DNA of 64,000 nt from Wallemia ichthyophaga EXF-994 (taxonomy: Eukaryota > Basidiomycota > Wallemiomycetes > Wallemiales > Wallemiaceae). Position 1 is the stretch's first letter. Every line of letters starts with the position of its first letter. The position numbers were made by a program, and so were the translations under genes. The DNA is taken from contig NW_008806287.1 of the NCBI RefSeq assembly GCF_000400465.1, positions 62,001-126,000 of the forward strand, written 5' to 3'. A model generated the notes under the pieces. It saw only the letters and a program-made list of their open reading frames with translations. It was not told the DNA's origin and searched no databases. This document shows, piece after piece, positions 1 through 10,876 of this stretch.

Positions 1-125
1 CCTGTTGTTATATCATGTGGGCTATAGTTTATATGGCTCAATTACATCCAATTATAAGTGAGTTTATTTAATAGTAACATTAATAGCAATTGCTTATATT
101 TTTATAGCACCAAAGAAATCCACTA

Positions 126-2069
126 ATGAAATATAAAAAAACACTTGAAATTTCCTATACGCGTCTCTTTCTTTCAAATACCATGTATCACAACAAAGAC
201 ATAATAAATAAACTAGCGAGAGTTAGAAATAACATTAATACCGTTCAATCCAGGATCGACTCGACTGATACCTCCAATGGCAATAACACTCAACTCGACT
301 TTCTACCTTCCTTACACTACCTATCCACCCTATCCACCCTATCACAACAACTGCACACCTTCAGATCTGCAGGTATTTCAACTTTTCAAGTAAACATTCA
401 AAATGGTAAAAGAGAGAAATCTAGAAATGACATCACCCAAAAAGGTTTGGCAGTTAGAATTGAAGTATTTACCTCGAAAAAGTACTTGGAGCCTTTCTAT
501 TTGATCATGTCTAGGGAAAAAGGCGTTGAAAATGTTATAAATATCAATCACCACACTATACCAAGTTTCATCGATATTGACTCACTTGGTAAACGTTACT
601 TGGGTTGGTCAGATTACTCTTCTTTTAGCAAATATCACATTCCTTCATCTATAAACACTTGGGCTTTCATCGAATCTGTCCAACTTCATCTTACTGCTTT
701 TGCTCAAAGAAGGCTACAAGCTAATCTATGCAAACAACATTTAAAATTCCTTGGTGAATCCCTAGAAATTATCGCAAACGATGGTTATCAGAACATTCAA
801 TTCGAATGGGAAATTAATCCTCTACGCATTCAAACTAATCAAATTGGTAGGGGTCAAGACCTCGGTAAACTCCCCTACAAACGTAAAGTTAGAGTTCAAA
901 TAGAGTTTACCAATCTTTGCTTCTCTCATTTGCACATTGAACGTCGTCAAAAAGGTGGTCATATATCTGTCGAAATTATCCTGAATTCCCTTCCAATTAA
1001 TAGCATTAGAGGTTATGAATCTAACCCACCTTTTGTCTTTCCACAACAATTTGAACACCTCTTTTGGTCTCGTGAACAGGCTTCTCAAGTGAACAATCCT
1101 TGGATGATGGACTTACATTTAGGCATATCTAAAGTCGTGAAAGCTATAAAAAAGGGTGACTACGTCGCTCACTTCCCTAAAACTGTTAGAATTCCCGTTG
1201 AAACTCCCCCACAACCTTATCAAGTTGAAGATGATGAAGTCTTGCCATCTGAACAATACAATCAAAGAATTGATAGAGTTCAAAAACGCATTGCCGTTGG
1301 CCCTCCTGAAGACGCTCAAGATAATCAGCTTTGGCTAGACACCGAACGAGCGTACGAGTCTTTCAGTGAAAGATGGCATAATTTACCTAAAGATAAGAAG
1401 ATTCAAAAGAATCAAGCTGCAAATCTCAACAAGTTTGCTCATAAGTTTGACGCAAATCTTAGAAAAACCCTTCCAAACCAAATGAAGGAGGTTAGAAATA
1501 AAGTTAACTCAGCTGAGGATTCTCGAGCAGAAGACGGAATTTCTCATTTCCTTTCGCCTGGTCCATTGGAGGGGAAGAGATCACAAGCATCAGAACAACC
1601 GCTATCTCATGACATAACTGCTTCTAGTCTCAAACAAGCTGAAGTCCCAGCAGAGGGTACAATGATTGAAGGGATACCAATGCAGAACAAACGAAAAGAA
1701 ACTTCGACTCAAAGAAGTGAGCGCAAAACAAGAACTACTAAAGCACGCAGGACTTCAATGCAGAAATATCTTGACAGGCTTAGAGAATCTAAAGAGAAGA
1801 AATCCAGTTCATCGGAAGAAGGCGAAGCGTCTGTACCGGCCAAGAAAGGGTATAAAACATCATCCAATATAAGCGAGAGAGGTCCCACACCATTTAGATC
1901 TCAATCGCAATTTCTCCAAGAGCAAGTGAAAAGCTTGAAGAGAAATCGTATCAGGAGTGAGAAACAGTCAATACGTAATAGAGAACAAATTCAAGCGACG
2001 AAAGAGAGACAGAAAAGCTCTGGTGCAAGAAATGAAAAATCCAAAGGTAGAAAGCAGCGGAAACAATAA
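126..2069 (+). CDS. CENP-O/Mcm21-like kinetochore protein
   Basis: Single-exon gene of 647 aa. The central region (residues about 105-215) resembles the Cenp-O/Mcm21 family of the inner kinetochore (COMA/CCAN complex). It has a beta-strand ending in PFYLIMSR, then the family's HTIP signature (HHTIPSFIDI, around residues 142-151) followed by a hydrophobic helix. The N-terminus has a short coiled-coil-like stretch after a possible alternative start at Met20. The last roughly 200 residues are very rich in K, R, E, S and Q and look disordered. Family members are usually about 200-350 aa, so the long basic tail is unusual. By family knowledge the protein would act at centromeric chromatin. The assignment rests on motif memory, not on a search. 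Confidence 0.6.
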   Translation: MKYKKTLEISYTRLFLSNTMYHNKDIINKLARVRNNINTVQSRIDSTDTSNGNNTQLDFLPSLHYLSTLSTLSQQLHTFRSAGISTFQVNIQNGKREKSRNDITQKGLAVRIEVFTSKKYLEPFYLIMSREKGVENVININHHTIPSFIDIDSLGKRYLGWSDYSSFSKYHIPSSINTWAFIESVQLHLTAFAQRRLQANLCKQHLKFLGESLEIIANDGYQNIQFEWEINPLRIQTNQIGRGQDLGKLPYKRKVRVQIEFTNLCFSHLHIERRQKGGHISVEIILNSLPINSIRGYESNPPFVFPQQFEHLFWSREQASQVNNPWMMDLHLGISKVVKAIKKGDYVAHFPKTVRIPVETPPQPYQVEDDEVLPSEQYNQRIDRVQKRIAVGPPEDAQDNQLWLDTERAYESFSERWHNLPKDKKIQKNQAANLNKFAHKFDANLRKTLPNQMKEVRNKVNSAEDSRAEDGISHFLSPGPLEGKRSQASEQPLSHDITASSLKQAEVPAEGTMIEGIPMQNKRKETSTQRSERKTRTTKARRTSMQKYLDRLRESKEKKSSSSEEGEASVPAKKGYKTSSNISERGPTPFRSQSQFLQEQVKSLKRNRIRSEKQSIRNREQIQATKERQKSSGARNEKSKGRKQRKQ

Positions 2070-2153
2070 TAAAAATTCCCTTGTATTGTAAATTATTTTG
2101 TAAGCATATATTTAATGTTTAATAGTTTAAGATTGGTATATATTTAGCTCAGC

Positions 2154-2834
2154 TCAGCTATTTTGTTCAGATGGTGGAACATGTCCAGCCTTTTCAAAGT
2201 GTTTGACATGAGCGAGGAGTGTTTCCAAGTAATGGTCTGTGCTTTCTGGACAGATACGTCGTACGTGCTCTGCCAACTGATATAAATAATCCTTGTTAGT
2301 TCCACTCGGACCCTCGTGTGTGGCAATCAACATAGCAAGTTCATCGATAGGTTGAGGACCGACAAAAGCCGGATTATCAAGTCTTCCAACATAAATCAAA
2401 ACGTTTTCGAATGCAACTTTATTATCAGCGCCGTAAACGTGAATACGTTCCTCGGTGTAGCCGTTCTTTTCTCTGTCATCTAGGTACGCTTTTATCTCGG
2501 ACGAATGCTCAGGAGCTATCTCGTAAATGACACCCCAAACTTGGTCGTCTTCGGGAAATGCGTCTCCTTTGCCGCAGGGATGACTCGCTCCGTACATGGC
2601 CCACTCGTCGCTGTGTACGATTGTGCATACACGGCCGGGATTTTCAACTGTACCTCTATGGTCACTGCTGGACTGGGCAAATCTTCGAGCAAATCCTTTA
2701 ATGAAGCCAGGATAGCAATTAACATACTAACGTGGGTGGTTAGGAGCACATAGCACATAGACTATAGACTACAGACTAACATGAGGAACTGGTTTGTATA
2801 ATAAACTGCCATATCCGAATACAAATAAGCTCAT
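2154..2834 (-). CDS. ChaC-family gamma-glutamylcyclotransferase
   Basis: Two exons, 2781-2834 and 2154-2726, separated by a 54-nt intron with donor GTTAGT and branch CTAAC; the joined frame is 208 aa. Exon 1 gives FVFGYGSLLYKP, the start of the ChaC fold with the substrate loop YGSL. Exon 2 continues with FARRFAQSSSDHRGT, PGRV and later YLDDREKNGY, where the Glu of the DxREK motif is the usual catalytic acid. The family splits cytosolic glutathione into 5-oxoproline and Cys-Gly. Length matches fungal ChaC/Gcg1 proteins. It lies divergent to the nucleoside phosphorylase gene and convergent with the kinetochore gene. Confidence 0.9.
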
Positions 2835-3209
2835 TCCGGAGACTGATTGATTGATTGATTTATTGATTGTTGGTGGTGGACGGATTACAACCACGCTGGG
2901 TCACCTCAGCTGAAATGCATGCACAAAACACTCAATACTTAATGTAGATTATCGGCTAGTCGTCACCTTTCGGCGGTATATTCTGCGCGCAATACCCGCG
3001 ATAAATCCAAATCGGGAGCAGCGAACAGGGAACCAGAGCAAGAAGGATAGAAGAGGAGGTAAATTCAACAATGAATTTGCAACTTTACTAGCTTGCTTGT
3101 TTTCGCATTCGCTTTCACGTGCCGCGGTGGCGTGTTATCCCCGAAGACCGAGGAGAGAGGAGACACTAGACACGCGTGACGGCTATCAACCAACAACAAG
3201 ACAAGACAA
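2835..3209. promoter_or_regulatory. Divergent intergenic region
   Basis: This 375-nt gap separates two divergently transcribed genes and presumably carries both promoters. A short TGAT tetranucleotide run lies at about 2843-2869, just upstream of the minus-strand start. I see no RNA gene or other coding sequence. Confidence 0.5.
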
Positions 3210-4288
3210 ATGAAAGACGAACTGAAAGACGCAAATTTCCCAACCACAGCAGACAAGCGTGTGTATCACTTGGGTAAGTGTCAAGTGTGGATGCTATGCG
3301 TCCGCTTCAGCTTGTCGCTTACAAAGTCAAGGTCTGCGCAAGGGTGAAGTAGCCAATAGGATGCTAGTCGTTGGTGATAGTGGACGCGCTAGAATGCTCG
3401 CTGAGAATTTCGATACGCCCCCTTTCCATCTCAGGAGCGATAGAGGGTTCGAATGCTACACGGGAGTGTACAAGGGCGTCCCTATCTCTGTACATGCTAT
3501 TGGAATGGGCTTCAGCGCCATGGACTTCTTAGTGAGAGAAGCTAGAGCTTGCGTCGACGGTGATATGGTTGTCGTTAGGTGCGTCATTGTTGATTGCACT
3601 GAGAACCATCTAATTGCGGTTGTGATTACTACGTAGGATGGGTAGCTGTGGCAGTATGAATCCAGATGTCGGCGTTGGCAGTACAGTCACGCCAGCCGCT
3701 GCTTGTGCAGTCACATCGAACTACGACTATTTCACCCAAGACGACTACCCAGGAGAGCCCTATCTGATCAGTAAGCCTGTTAAAGCGGATGCGGAGCTCC
3801 ATCAGGCATTATTCGATACCGTCAGGCAAGCACACGAGTATACCTACGAGTCAAACCAAGACAGTGGTCCATTATGTCTTGGAAACACAGTAAATGCATC
3901 CGCGGACTCCTTCTATAGCAGTCAGGGCAGAATCGACCCCAGCTTCCCTGACACTAATAGCAGCTTGATGCAGAACATCATGGACCAGGTTCCCAATGTT
4001 ACGACATTGGAAATGGAGACACATCAGCTGTACTTCTTGGCTCACCTTGCTAACAAGCGTAAGGGCATTACTGACGAGTCAGCTCTTCAACAAGCTCCTG
4101 CTTCCCATGGCAAGATCCGTGCTGCTGCTGTGCAGATGGTCTTTGCTGCTAGAGCATCTCGCGCTTTCATTTCACCAGCTCAAGTGAAGCAGCTGCAAAC
4201 ATGGATTGGCAAAGCTTCTTTGGATACTTTGGCTGGTTTCGATATACCACCTCAATCAACCCAGAAAGATGGTATTTGGAATAAATAA
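3210..4288 (+). CDS. Nucleoside phosphorylase (PNP/UDP family, uridine phosphorylase-like)
   Basis: Three exons, 3210-3273, 3332-3578 and 3637-4288, give 320 aa. Both introns are 58 nt; the first must end at an AAG acceptor to keep the frame. The protein carries the phosphorylase superfamily signatures: MLVVGDSGRA near the N-terminus (phosphate loop region), then GMGFSAMDF, then RMGSCGSMNPDVGVGS across the second splice, and TTLEMETHQLYFLA, where the E-M-E segment binds the ribose. These fit uridine phosphorylase-like enzymes of nucleoside salvage, which cleave a nucleoside with phosphate to base plus ribose-1-phosphate. Base specificity cannot be read with certainty. Confidence 0.85.
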
Positions 4289-4352
4289 TTAGAATAAAGA
4301 TAATTATGCATCGCGTGATCCCGAATTAATCTGATAATTAAGTTTAGAAATA

Positions 4353-5650
4353 TTACATTCCTGCTTCCTTGGCGTTGTTGTCGGCTTCCTTCTTGATGGT
4401 ATTCATGGCATCTTGAGTCAACACCATCGTTGGTGGGAGTGTGGAGATTGGTGGGAGGAGAGAAGCAGTTGCTTTGCGCGAGTTTTGAATGAGTAATTGA
4501 TCCATTATGACAATAGATGCCATTGCTTCTACGATTGGTACAGCGCGTGGGACGACACATGGATCATGTCTACCGCGAGCTTCTAAAACACCAGCCTCAC
4601 CGTTATACTTTGCAGTTTGTTGGGCTTGTGAAATGGTTGCTGGTGATTTGAAACCCATTCTGTGAAAAACATGTTAGTGGATGTATTTTAGTGATTAATT
4701 CATAAAACCCACTTGAAGTAGATGTCTTCACCGTTGGATATTCCACCTTGGACACCGCCAGACCAGTTAGTGGCGGTACCAAGACCGTTCAAGCCCTTGT
4801 TAGATTTAACAAAAGGATCGTTGTGTGCGGAACCAGGAACCTCAGTGCCTCTAAAACCGGAACCAATCTCAAAAGACTTGGTGGCAGGTATACTGAGCAT
4901 AGCGTGTCCGAGCTTAGCTTCGAGCTTATCGAAAACAGGTTCACCCAAACCGACAGGACAGTTTCTGATAACACAAGTGACAGTACCACCAATACTATCG
5001 TTAGCTTCCTTTGCTTTGATGATACGCTCAGTCATTCTTTTAGCTGTTTCAGGGTGTGGGCATCTAGTAGTATCTTTGTCAACATCTTCACGAGTGGTAT
5101 TTTCCAAGATGTGTCTGAATTCTTTTGAGATGGGTTCATCTGAATCTGTTGGAATGAAAGGGATGTGTTCTTTACCAACTGAGCTAACGAAAGCTACAAT
5201 TTCAACATTGTGTGCCAATTTTAAGTATTTTTCAGCGACAGCACCTGCAGCGACTCTACCGATAGTTTCACGAGCAGAGGATCTGCCACCACCAGAGCTA
5301 GCTTTAATCCCATATTTACCAAGATAAGTCCAATCCGCGTGACTAGGTCTTGGATATAAATCGGTCTCAGTGTAATCGTGAGGGCGCTGATCTTTATTTT
5401 GAACGAGTAAACCGATTGGGGTGCCTAGAGTGACGCCATGTTCAATACCAGATTGCAATTGAACAGCATCAGCTTCGTTTCTAGGCGTTGTGAGGTTTGA
5501 TTGGCCAGGTCTGCGTCTAGACAGCTGCGCTTGAATATCAACATCCTCAAGTGGCAATCCAGGGGGAATTCCATCGATTATACACCCAACGGACTTGCAG
5601 TGACTTTCACCGTAGGTTGTAACTTTATAAAGGCTCCCGAATGTGGACAT
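4353..5650 (-). CDS. ARO2: Chorismate synthase
   Basis: Two exons, 4713-5650 and 4353-4659, with a 53-nt intron (donor GTGGGT, acceptor CACAG), give 414 aa. The N-terminus [17 protein letters not shown] is the classic chorismate synthase start. [20 protein letters not shown] and, across the splice, [12 protein letters not shown] are the other family signatures; the conserved His of GESH and of SHADWTY bind FMN and substrate. The enzyme converts EPSP to chorismate, the last shikimate step toward aromatic amino acids. Length equals that of other fungal monofunctional-type enzymes without an added reductase domain. Confidence 0.97.
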
Positions 5651-5748
5651 TGATGGTGGTGGTTTGAAATGAAATTACAAGCTGAATTTGGTAATTAACT
5701 TGAAATTTACTTGAAAATTAATTTTAAATTTATTTCATTTTAGTAGAA

Positions 5749-6659
5749 ATGTTATCTTTGAATATAACCGTCGTCATTAGAAGTAGAATGATCTCAGCAG
5801 CACTCAGATTCAGCACCTTTGGTAGAATTCAATCGAGATCTTTAACCAAATTGGCAGGTAGATCTACAAATTCAAATGTTCCCTTGAAATTTCCAAGGTT
5901 TAATCAAAGTTAGTCATAGCCACACGGGTATATGCAGGTATGGACTAACAATCCACAGCCAGATCCATGTTCATTCAAACTGAATCCACTCCCAATGAGG
6001 ATAGTTTGAAATTCATTCCAGGAGTTCCTGTCATGTCCAACAACGGCACCGCTGAATTTACCGAAGCTAAATCTTCAATTGGTTCCCCCTTAGCAATCAG
6101 ATTATTCGGTATTGATGACGTTAGATCGGTTTTCTACGGTCCTGACTTCGTCACCATCTCAAAACACCAAGAATCTAAATGGAACCTTCTTAAACCCGAA
6201 ATATACTCCATCTTGATGGAGCACTTCTCATCTAAAGCTCCTTTATTTAGAGACGCCGCCGCTGAAGAAGCTGCTGGCCCTCAAGATACTAAAATTCTCG
6301 ACACAGACACTGAAATTGTTGCAATGATTAAAGAACTCTTAGACACTCGTATAAGACCTGCCATCATGGAAGATGGTGGTGATATCGAATATAGAGGCTT
6401 CGATGAGGTCTCTGGTATGGTCAAACTTAAACTCAAAGGTAGCTGTAGAGGTTGCTCTTCTTCCTCCGTCACCCTTAAATCAGGTATCGAAAGAATGTTA
6501 ATGCATTACATTCCTGAAGTCAAAACGGTTGAACAAGTTTTAGACCAAGAAGAAGAAATCGCTCTCAATGAATTCTCAAAGTTGGAGCAACGCCTTGAGG
6601 AGAAGGAGAATGACAAGAAGGATAACAAACAAGATCTCAGTCAATACATGTCTGTATAA
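5749..6659 (+). CDS. NFU1: NFU1-like mitochondrial iron-sulfur scaffold
   Basis: Two exons, 5749-5908 and 5959-6659, with a 50-nt intron (donor GTTAGT, branch GACTAAC) give 286 aa. An in-frame ATG at 5788 (MISAALRFSTFGRIQSRS) is an equally good start; either gives an Arg/Ser-rich mitochondrial presequence. Mature sequence begins near MFIQTESTPNEDSLKF, the Nfu N-terminal domain. The C-terminal NifU domain holds RPAIMEDGGDIEY and GSCRGCSSSS, whose CxxC ligates the transferred 4Fe-4S cluster. The family delivers 4Fe-4S clusters to mitochondrial targets such as lipoate synthase. The acidic/lysine-rich last 35 residues look disordered. Confidence 0.93.
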
Positions 6660-6762
6660 TCTCACCATTTCTGATTCAATTTTGCTCACATTTGTATATC
6701 TCCTTACGATTTATTTTATTTGCATAGATTCATTTTAATTCACATTAATTCATTAAGCTTGG

Positions 6763-7476
6763 TTATTTAAACCATTTTATTATTTTATCAGTTGACTCAA
6801 TCACCCATTGCACACCCACATCGGATGCAATCCAACCAAACTCACTCTCACCAGCCTTCTGTAGACCATAAGCATGACTTAATAGTTGGGGTTTGACGCC
6901 GCCTTGGGTTCTCAAACAGGCCACAGCTATTATACTTGTCTCTACACGGCCGATTGGATTGTCTGGTGAAGGAGGTGCTAGTAATGCTGCGTAATGGTTA
7001 TCAATGATATACCTCCCCATATCTGGATGGTTTTGATTGAGGATATTTACCAGCTTTTCGTGGAATGGGTGATATATAGATTCCCAGAGATCCTCACCGC
7101 GTGCTTTGAATTGATCGAGATTTTCACTGGTCAAAGCTCTTGATTGAGGTTGATTAGATATTCTTTCCTTTATTATTTCAGGTATAACACCCCTTATTGC
7201 AGATAATGAGTTTATTGCTTTAGGAACGCCATTGAGAGTGATTGTCTTGAGACAGCATTCGCGTATAACGTGAGTTAGATTTGTAGCTTTATTCAAGTCA
7301 TCTGAGTTGGTCAGATTGAGTGGTTCTAAGTAAGATTCGTAGAGTTGAACCAATGCGTTAGGGTTGTTGAGTGTTTCTATTGTTGAAGTGAGTATGATGA
7401 ATGGTGAAAGATGATTGGATGGCGTGAATGCGTGGTTGATTGGTGGAGTATTAACAGATCTAATCAATTCTGACAT
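6763..7476 (-). CDS. AhpD/carboxymuconolactone decarboxylase-like protein
   Basis: Single exon, 237 aa. The sequence is helical and contains IRECCLKTITLNGVPKAINSL (helix with paired Cys) and a later HPDMGRYIIDNHYAALL followed by ACLRTQG, a pattern I associate with a fungal group of AhpD-like/CMD-fold proteins of poorly known function. CMD-fold proteins often use a CxxC/His relay in peroxide detoxification, but here the adjacent Cys pair (CC) differs from CxxC, so activity should not be assumed. It is divergent from ALG12 with about 200 nt between starts. Confidence 0.6.
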   Translation of the reverse strand: MSELIRSVNTPPINHAFTPSNHLSPFIILTSTIETLNNPNALVQLYESYLEPLNLTNSDDLNKATNLTHVIRECCLKTITLNGVPKAINSLSAIRGVIPEIIKERISNQPQSRALTSENLDQFKARGEDLWESIYHPFHEKLVNILNQNHPDMGRYIIDNHYAALLAPPSPDNPIGRVETSIIAVACLRTQGGVKPQLLSHAYGLQKAGESEFGWIASDVGVQWVIESTDKIIKWFK

Positions 7477-7676
7477 ATTGACTGAATTCAGTCTGGTATT
7501 GTAATCAATATCATTGATTAATGACTTAGTATTACTTGATAGGTACCCTACGTATCATTATAAACCATTGAAGACCTCAAGCAACTTGAAGAAAAATCCA
7601 CTTACGCCTCAAAGACATGATTCCTTGAATATCCCCAATGAGCAATTCAAGCAATTTGAGCAATTAATTAAACAAA

Positions 7677-9242
7677 ATGAACCTCAAACTATTTTTAATT
7701 CTATTCGCTGTTATTATATTACATATCATAATCACTCCCTATACAAAAGTAGAAGAATCTTTCAATCTACAAGCAATCCACGACCACTTGATCCACAAGC
7801 CAAAAAGACTTGATAAATATGATCATATAGAATTCACTGGGGTAGTCCCACGTACATTTGTTGGCAGTTTGATAATTTCACTTCCACTGTCTCTACTGAA
7901 AATATTCAAGCTACGTCTATTCAATTATCAGTACGCAGCTAGAATATTAATTGGTGGTATCAATGCACTCACAACGCAAATCATATTCGATGAAGTAGAT
8001 AGCTCATTTGATTTCAATTCAAACACCTGGATGACGCTCCTCACTATAACTCAGTTCCACTACCCCTTCTGGTCATCAAGAACACTGCCAAATTGTTTTG
8101 CACTGCCTTTAGTAAACCTGAGTCATTACTTCTACATCAAGTCATCAACTAGAAAGAATAACAAGTCTAGATATGCTGCTATATCACTCATTTATATCAC
8201 AGCTGCTGCTGTCATCTTTAGAATAGAGTTGGTTGCAATGATCTTACCGATGGTGTTTCAACTGTGGTTTAATAGACGTCTGAGCACCTTTAAGATTGCT
8301 TTGATTGGTGGTGTTACTGGATTGACAGCGTTATGTTAGTATTTTTTTTTTGGTAGGGTGAAGTCATCTAACACCGTTGTAGTCACTACTATCCTTGTAG
8401 ACAGCTATTTCTGGTCATCTAAACTTCTCTGGCCGGAGTTAAACGGATTATTGTTCAACGTATACAACAACAAGTCTTCTGAATGGGGTGTATCACCTTG
8501 GTACACGTACTTTCTAGCGCACCTACCAAAACTGCTGATGACAGGATTACCGCTGAGTATTGCAGCTTTATTACCAAAGTCTTCCTTCCTTCCCAACGAG
8601 ATAAACCAAAAGTTCATTACGATACACAACAAAGTCGCCTCGTTCCAGCCAGTATCTCTGCTATTCCCGTCAATCAATTATATATTTATTCTCAGCTTTC
8701 TAGGACACAAGGAGTGGAGGTTTATCATCTACACCATCCCTCTCTTCAATGCTTTAGCTGGGTTGGGGATGGGTCGATTGAATGATTTGTGGAAAATGAA
8801 TACGGTGCAGATGAAATTAATGGCTCTCGTTCCCGTACTTGCATTGGCGGTTAATTTCTCTGCTACTTTTCTAGTTACTGCGTTAAGCTCACTCAATTAT
8901 CCTGGCGGTAGTGCACTCAGTCAGTTCCATCACCTGGTTGCTCAGCAGCCACCATCTACTGTACACCTAGACGTACTAACCGCAATGACTGGCGCTAGTA
9001 GATTCGGTGAGCTGTACAGAGATGTAGGGTGTGATATTGGCGAAGAGAAGGTGTGCACTGGCTGGTCTTACTCTAAGAATGAAGATCATATACCAAGTGA
9101 AGCTCAATGGAAGATTTCTGCTGACACTGATGATGAATGGACGGTTGTCGATTCTGTCAGAGGATTCAAAGGTGTCAGTCTTCGTAATCTCAACATCGAT
9201 ATTGGCGAGTTACTTCATATACAGAAAAGGAAAACTACTTGA
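7677..9242 (+). CDS. ALG12: Dolichyl-P-mannose alpha-1,6-mannosyltransferase ALG12
   Basis: Two exons, 7677-8334 and 8383-9242, with a 48-nt intron (donor GTTAGT, branch CTAAC) give 505 aa. This is a GT22-family polytopic ER membrane protein. The N-terminal luminal loop has the family motif PYTKVEESFNLQAIHD, followed by a conserved HIEFTGVVPRTF. After the splice come VDSYFWSSKLLWPEL and NKSSEWGVSPWYTYF, and later HKEWRFIIY, all typical of ALG12. It adds the eighth mannose to the lipid-linked oligosaccharide used for N-glycosylation. About ten hydrophobic segments are visible. Confidence 0.93.
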
Positions 9243-9312
9243 TGCTTATTTGTAGACATTATTTTACAACACTGATTTGAATGAAATAATTTAATTTGAT
9301 AGATACTTTCAA

Positions 9313-10480
9313 TCATAGTGGCAACAAAGGGAATGATTGAGTCGATGCAGATTTTGAAGTTGCGTATGAGTTTGTGATGGATTCAGATTGTCGGGTGTTT
9401 TTGTCATTGCTCTTGAGTCTCGCTTTCGGGGGAAGAAAAACGGTAAGCGACAACCTGCGCTCTTTTTGCGATAGCTGTGACTGTGTAGGTGGTATGAGCG
9501 GATCAGATGATGGTGTTTGGTTGGTGGTGATTTGCGTGTTGTGTGAATATGACTGTGAATTTGAATTTGACTGTATTTGTGACTGCGTCATACTCACGCA
9601 CCCACTAAACACCCTCAACACATCAGCTTGTATTAGAAAGGTTAAAAAAGCAACTAAACCAGTCGCAGCAAATGCTAACGTGGAACCATTCTCGAATCCT
9701 CGAAATTTTATAGTCGACTTGAGTAGAATCACAAGCGAGGTTACGCTGTAGTATAAAAATAGAAATATTCTACTTATCAGCTGGATGTCAATGGATAATC
9801 TAAACTTCAATAAACCTATTTGAGATAAACGTAACTTGAATAGTAAGACACCTGTCCATAAAGCCATGATCATTAGGAAAAACATAATGAGAGTAGCAGT
9901 TAAAACGGTTGCCAAGTTGAGCTGCGCGTTTAACACCACACAAAAGTAAGGTGTGCGTACAACAAGATCAGTATTTTTGAGTGAAGTGATTAAATGTGCA
10001 ATAAAGAAGGGTATACCAAATAGCCAAGGGACGAGTATGAGGATGGGACTGTCAATGTACTCCTTTAAATAGAAAGTTGAAGTTGCTTTTGCTGTGTTCA
10101 CAGTTGACCAGATACGTATGGTTACGATCAACGAAGAAGAGCTATTCATAATCATACCAACACCTCTGACTGTTGCGTTGATAACCCTTATCGATGTCGG
10201 TATATCTTCAGTGTGACTTGACTTATGTCCTGTCCAGAATAAAATAGCATCAAACCATAGAATTATTGAAAATAGCGCGTAAAATTGTAATAATAGTAGA
10301 TTTCGTTTGATTCTTTTTGAGTAGATTGTTGCAATGAACAAGAACAGATGACCTATGCTACCTTTATCATGTTAGCGGGATTAATACCAACCAGAAATTA
10401 CACAAACCTGCTACAAGAATACCGTAATAAGCATTGAGATAACGTTCATGTGCAATATCAAATACACCGTGATTGCTCAT
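9313..10480 (-). CDS. Polytopic (seven-TM-like) membrane protein
   Basis: Modelled as exons 10392-10480 and 9313-10357, giving 377 aa starting MSNHGVFDIAHERYLNAYYG. The splice is uncertain: one choice is a 34-nt intron ending GTAG, the other a slightly longer intron ending at an AAG. About seven hydrophobic segments fill the first 260 residues, including ones near LLLLQFYALFSIILWF, FGIPFFIAHLI, LTATLIMFFLMIMAL and LAFAATGLVAFLTFLI. The C-terminal tail is rich in S, Q, N and T. The topology suggests a GPCR-like or transport-related fungal protein, but I recognise no diagnostic motif. A further 5' exon in the preceding 400 nt cannot be excluded. Confidence 0.6.
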
Positions 10481-10876
10481 ATATCGTTTAACATTTGTTT
10501 GAATGATTATGTTTACACTAAGCCAAGTTGCTCCGACCAACTAATTAGTTATAATTAAAAATGATTATCTCTGGTATGAATATGGCGTGGTGAAGATGCG
10601 TTAATTAAATTCTTTATCCTTGAGGGGGCGAGGTGGCGAGGCGGTTGATAACGTTAATTCACATTAATCATTTTTCCTTGACAAGTTTAATTGAACAGGC
10701 TGTCAAAGGTTGTAGTTATACTATACCCTGATTACCCCGGAAAATTTTGACGATTGAATCCAATTTAGAAAGACATGTATCAAAAGCTATTTACATTGTG
10801 ATATGGATATTAGGAGTCTCTTGATTTTCTGCGCAAAGTTATTTAGTAAAGATGAGCCAAGTGATAAGGTAATAAC
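10481..10876. other. Intergenic region without a supported gene
   Basis: The 396 nt between two minus-strand genes hold the promoter side of the membrane-protein gene and the 3' side of the BAR gene. A G-rich patch at 10622-10645 stands out against AT-rich flanks. The minus strand could hold a small 5' exon (an ATG near 10662), which I could not support. Confidence 0.4.

Noticed and set aside
822..1088. Minus-strand frame within the CENP-O-like gene
   Set aside because: Shadow of a long plus-strand coding frame.
4722..5327. 201-aa frame on the plus strand across the chorismate synthase gene
   Set aside because: It is the antisense shadow of a clear chorismate synthase exon and has no family signature.
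5967..6659. NFU1 annotated from the internal Met at 5967
   Set aside because: This start lacks the mitochondrial presequence; an upstream exon joined by a canonical-length intron restores it.
7514..7813. 99-aa frame overlapping the start of ALG12
   Set aside because: Overlaps the ALG12 N-terminus in another frame and does not resemble a known protein; probably a chance frame in the promoter and 5' part.
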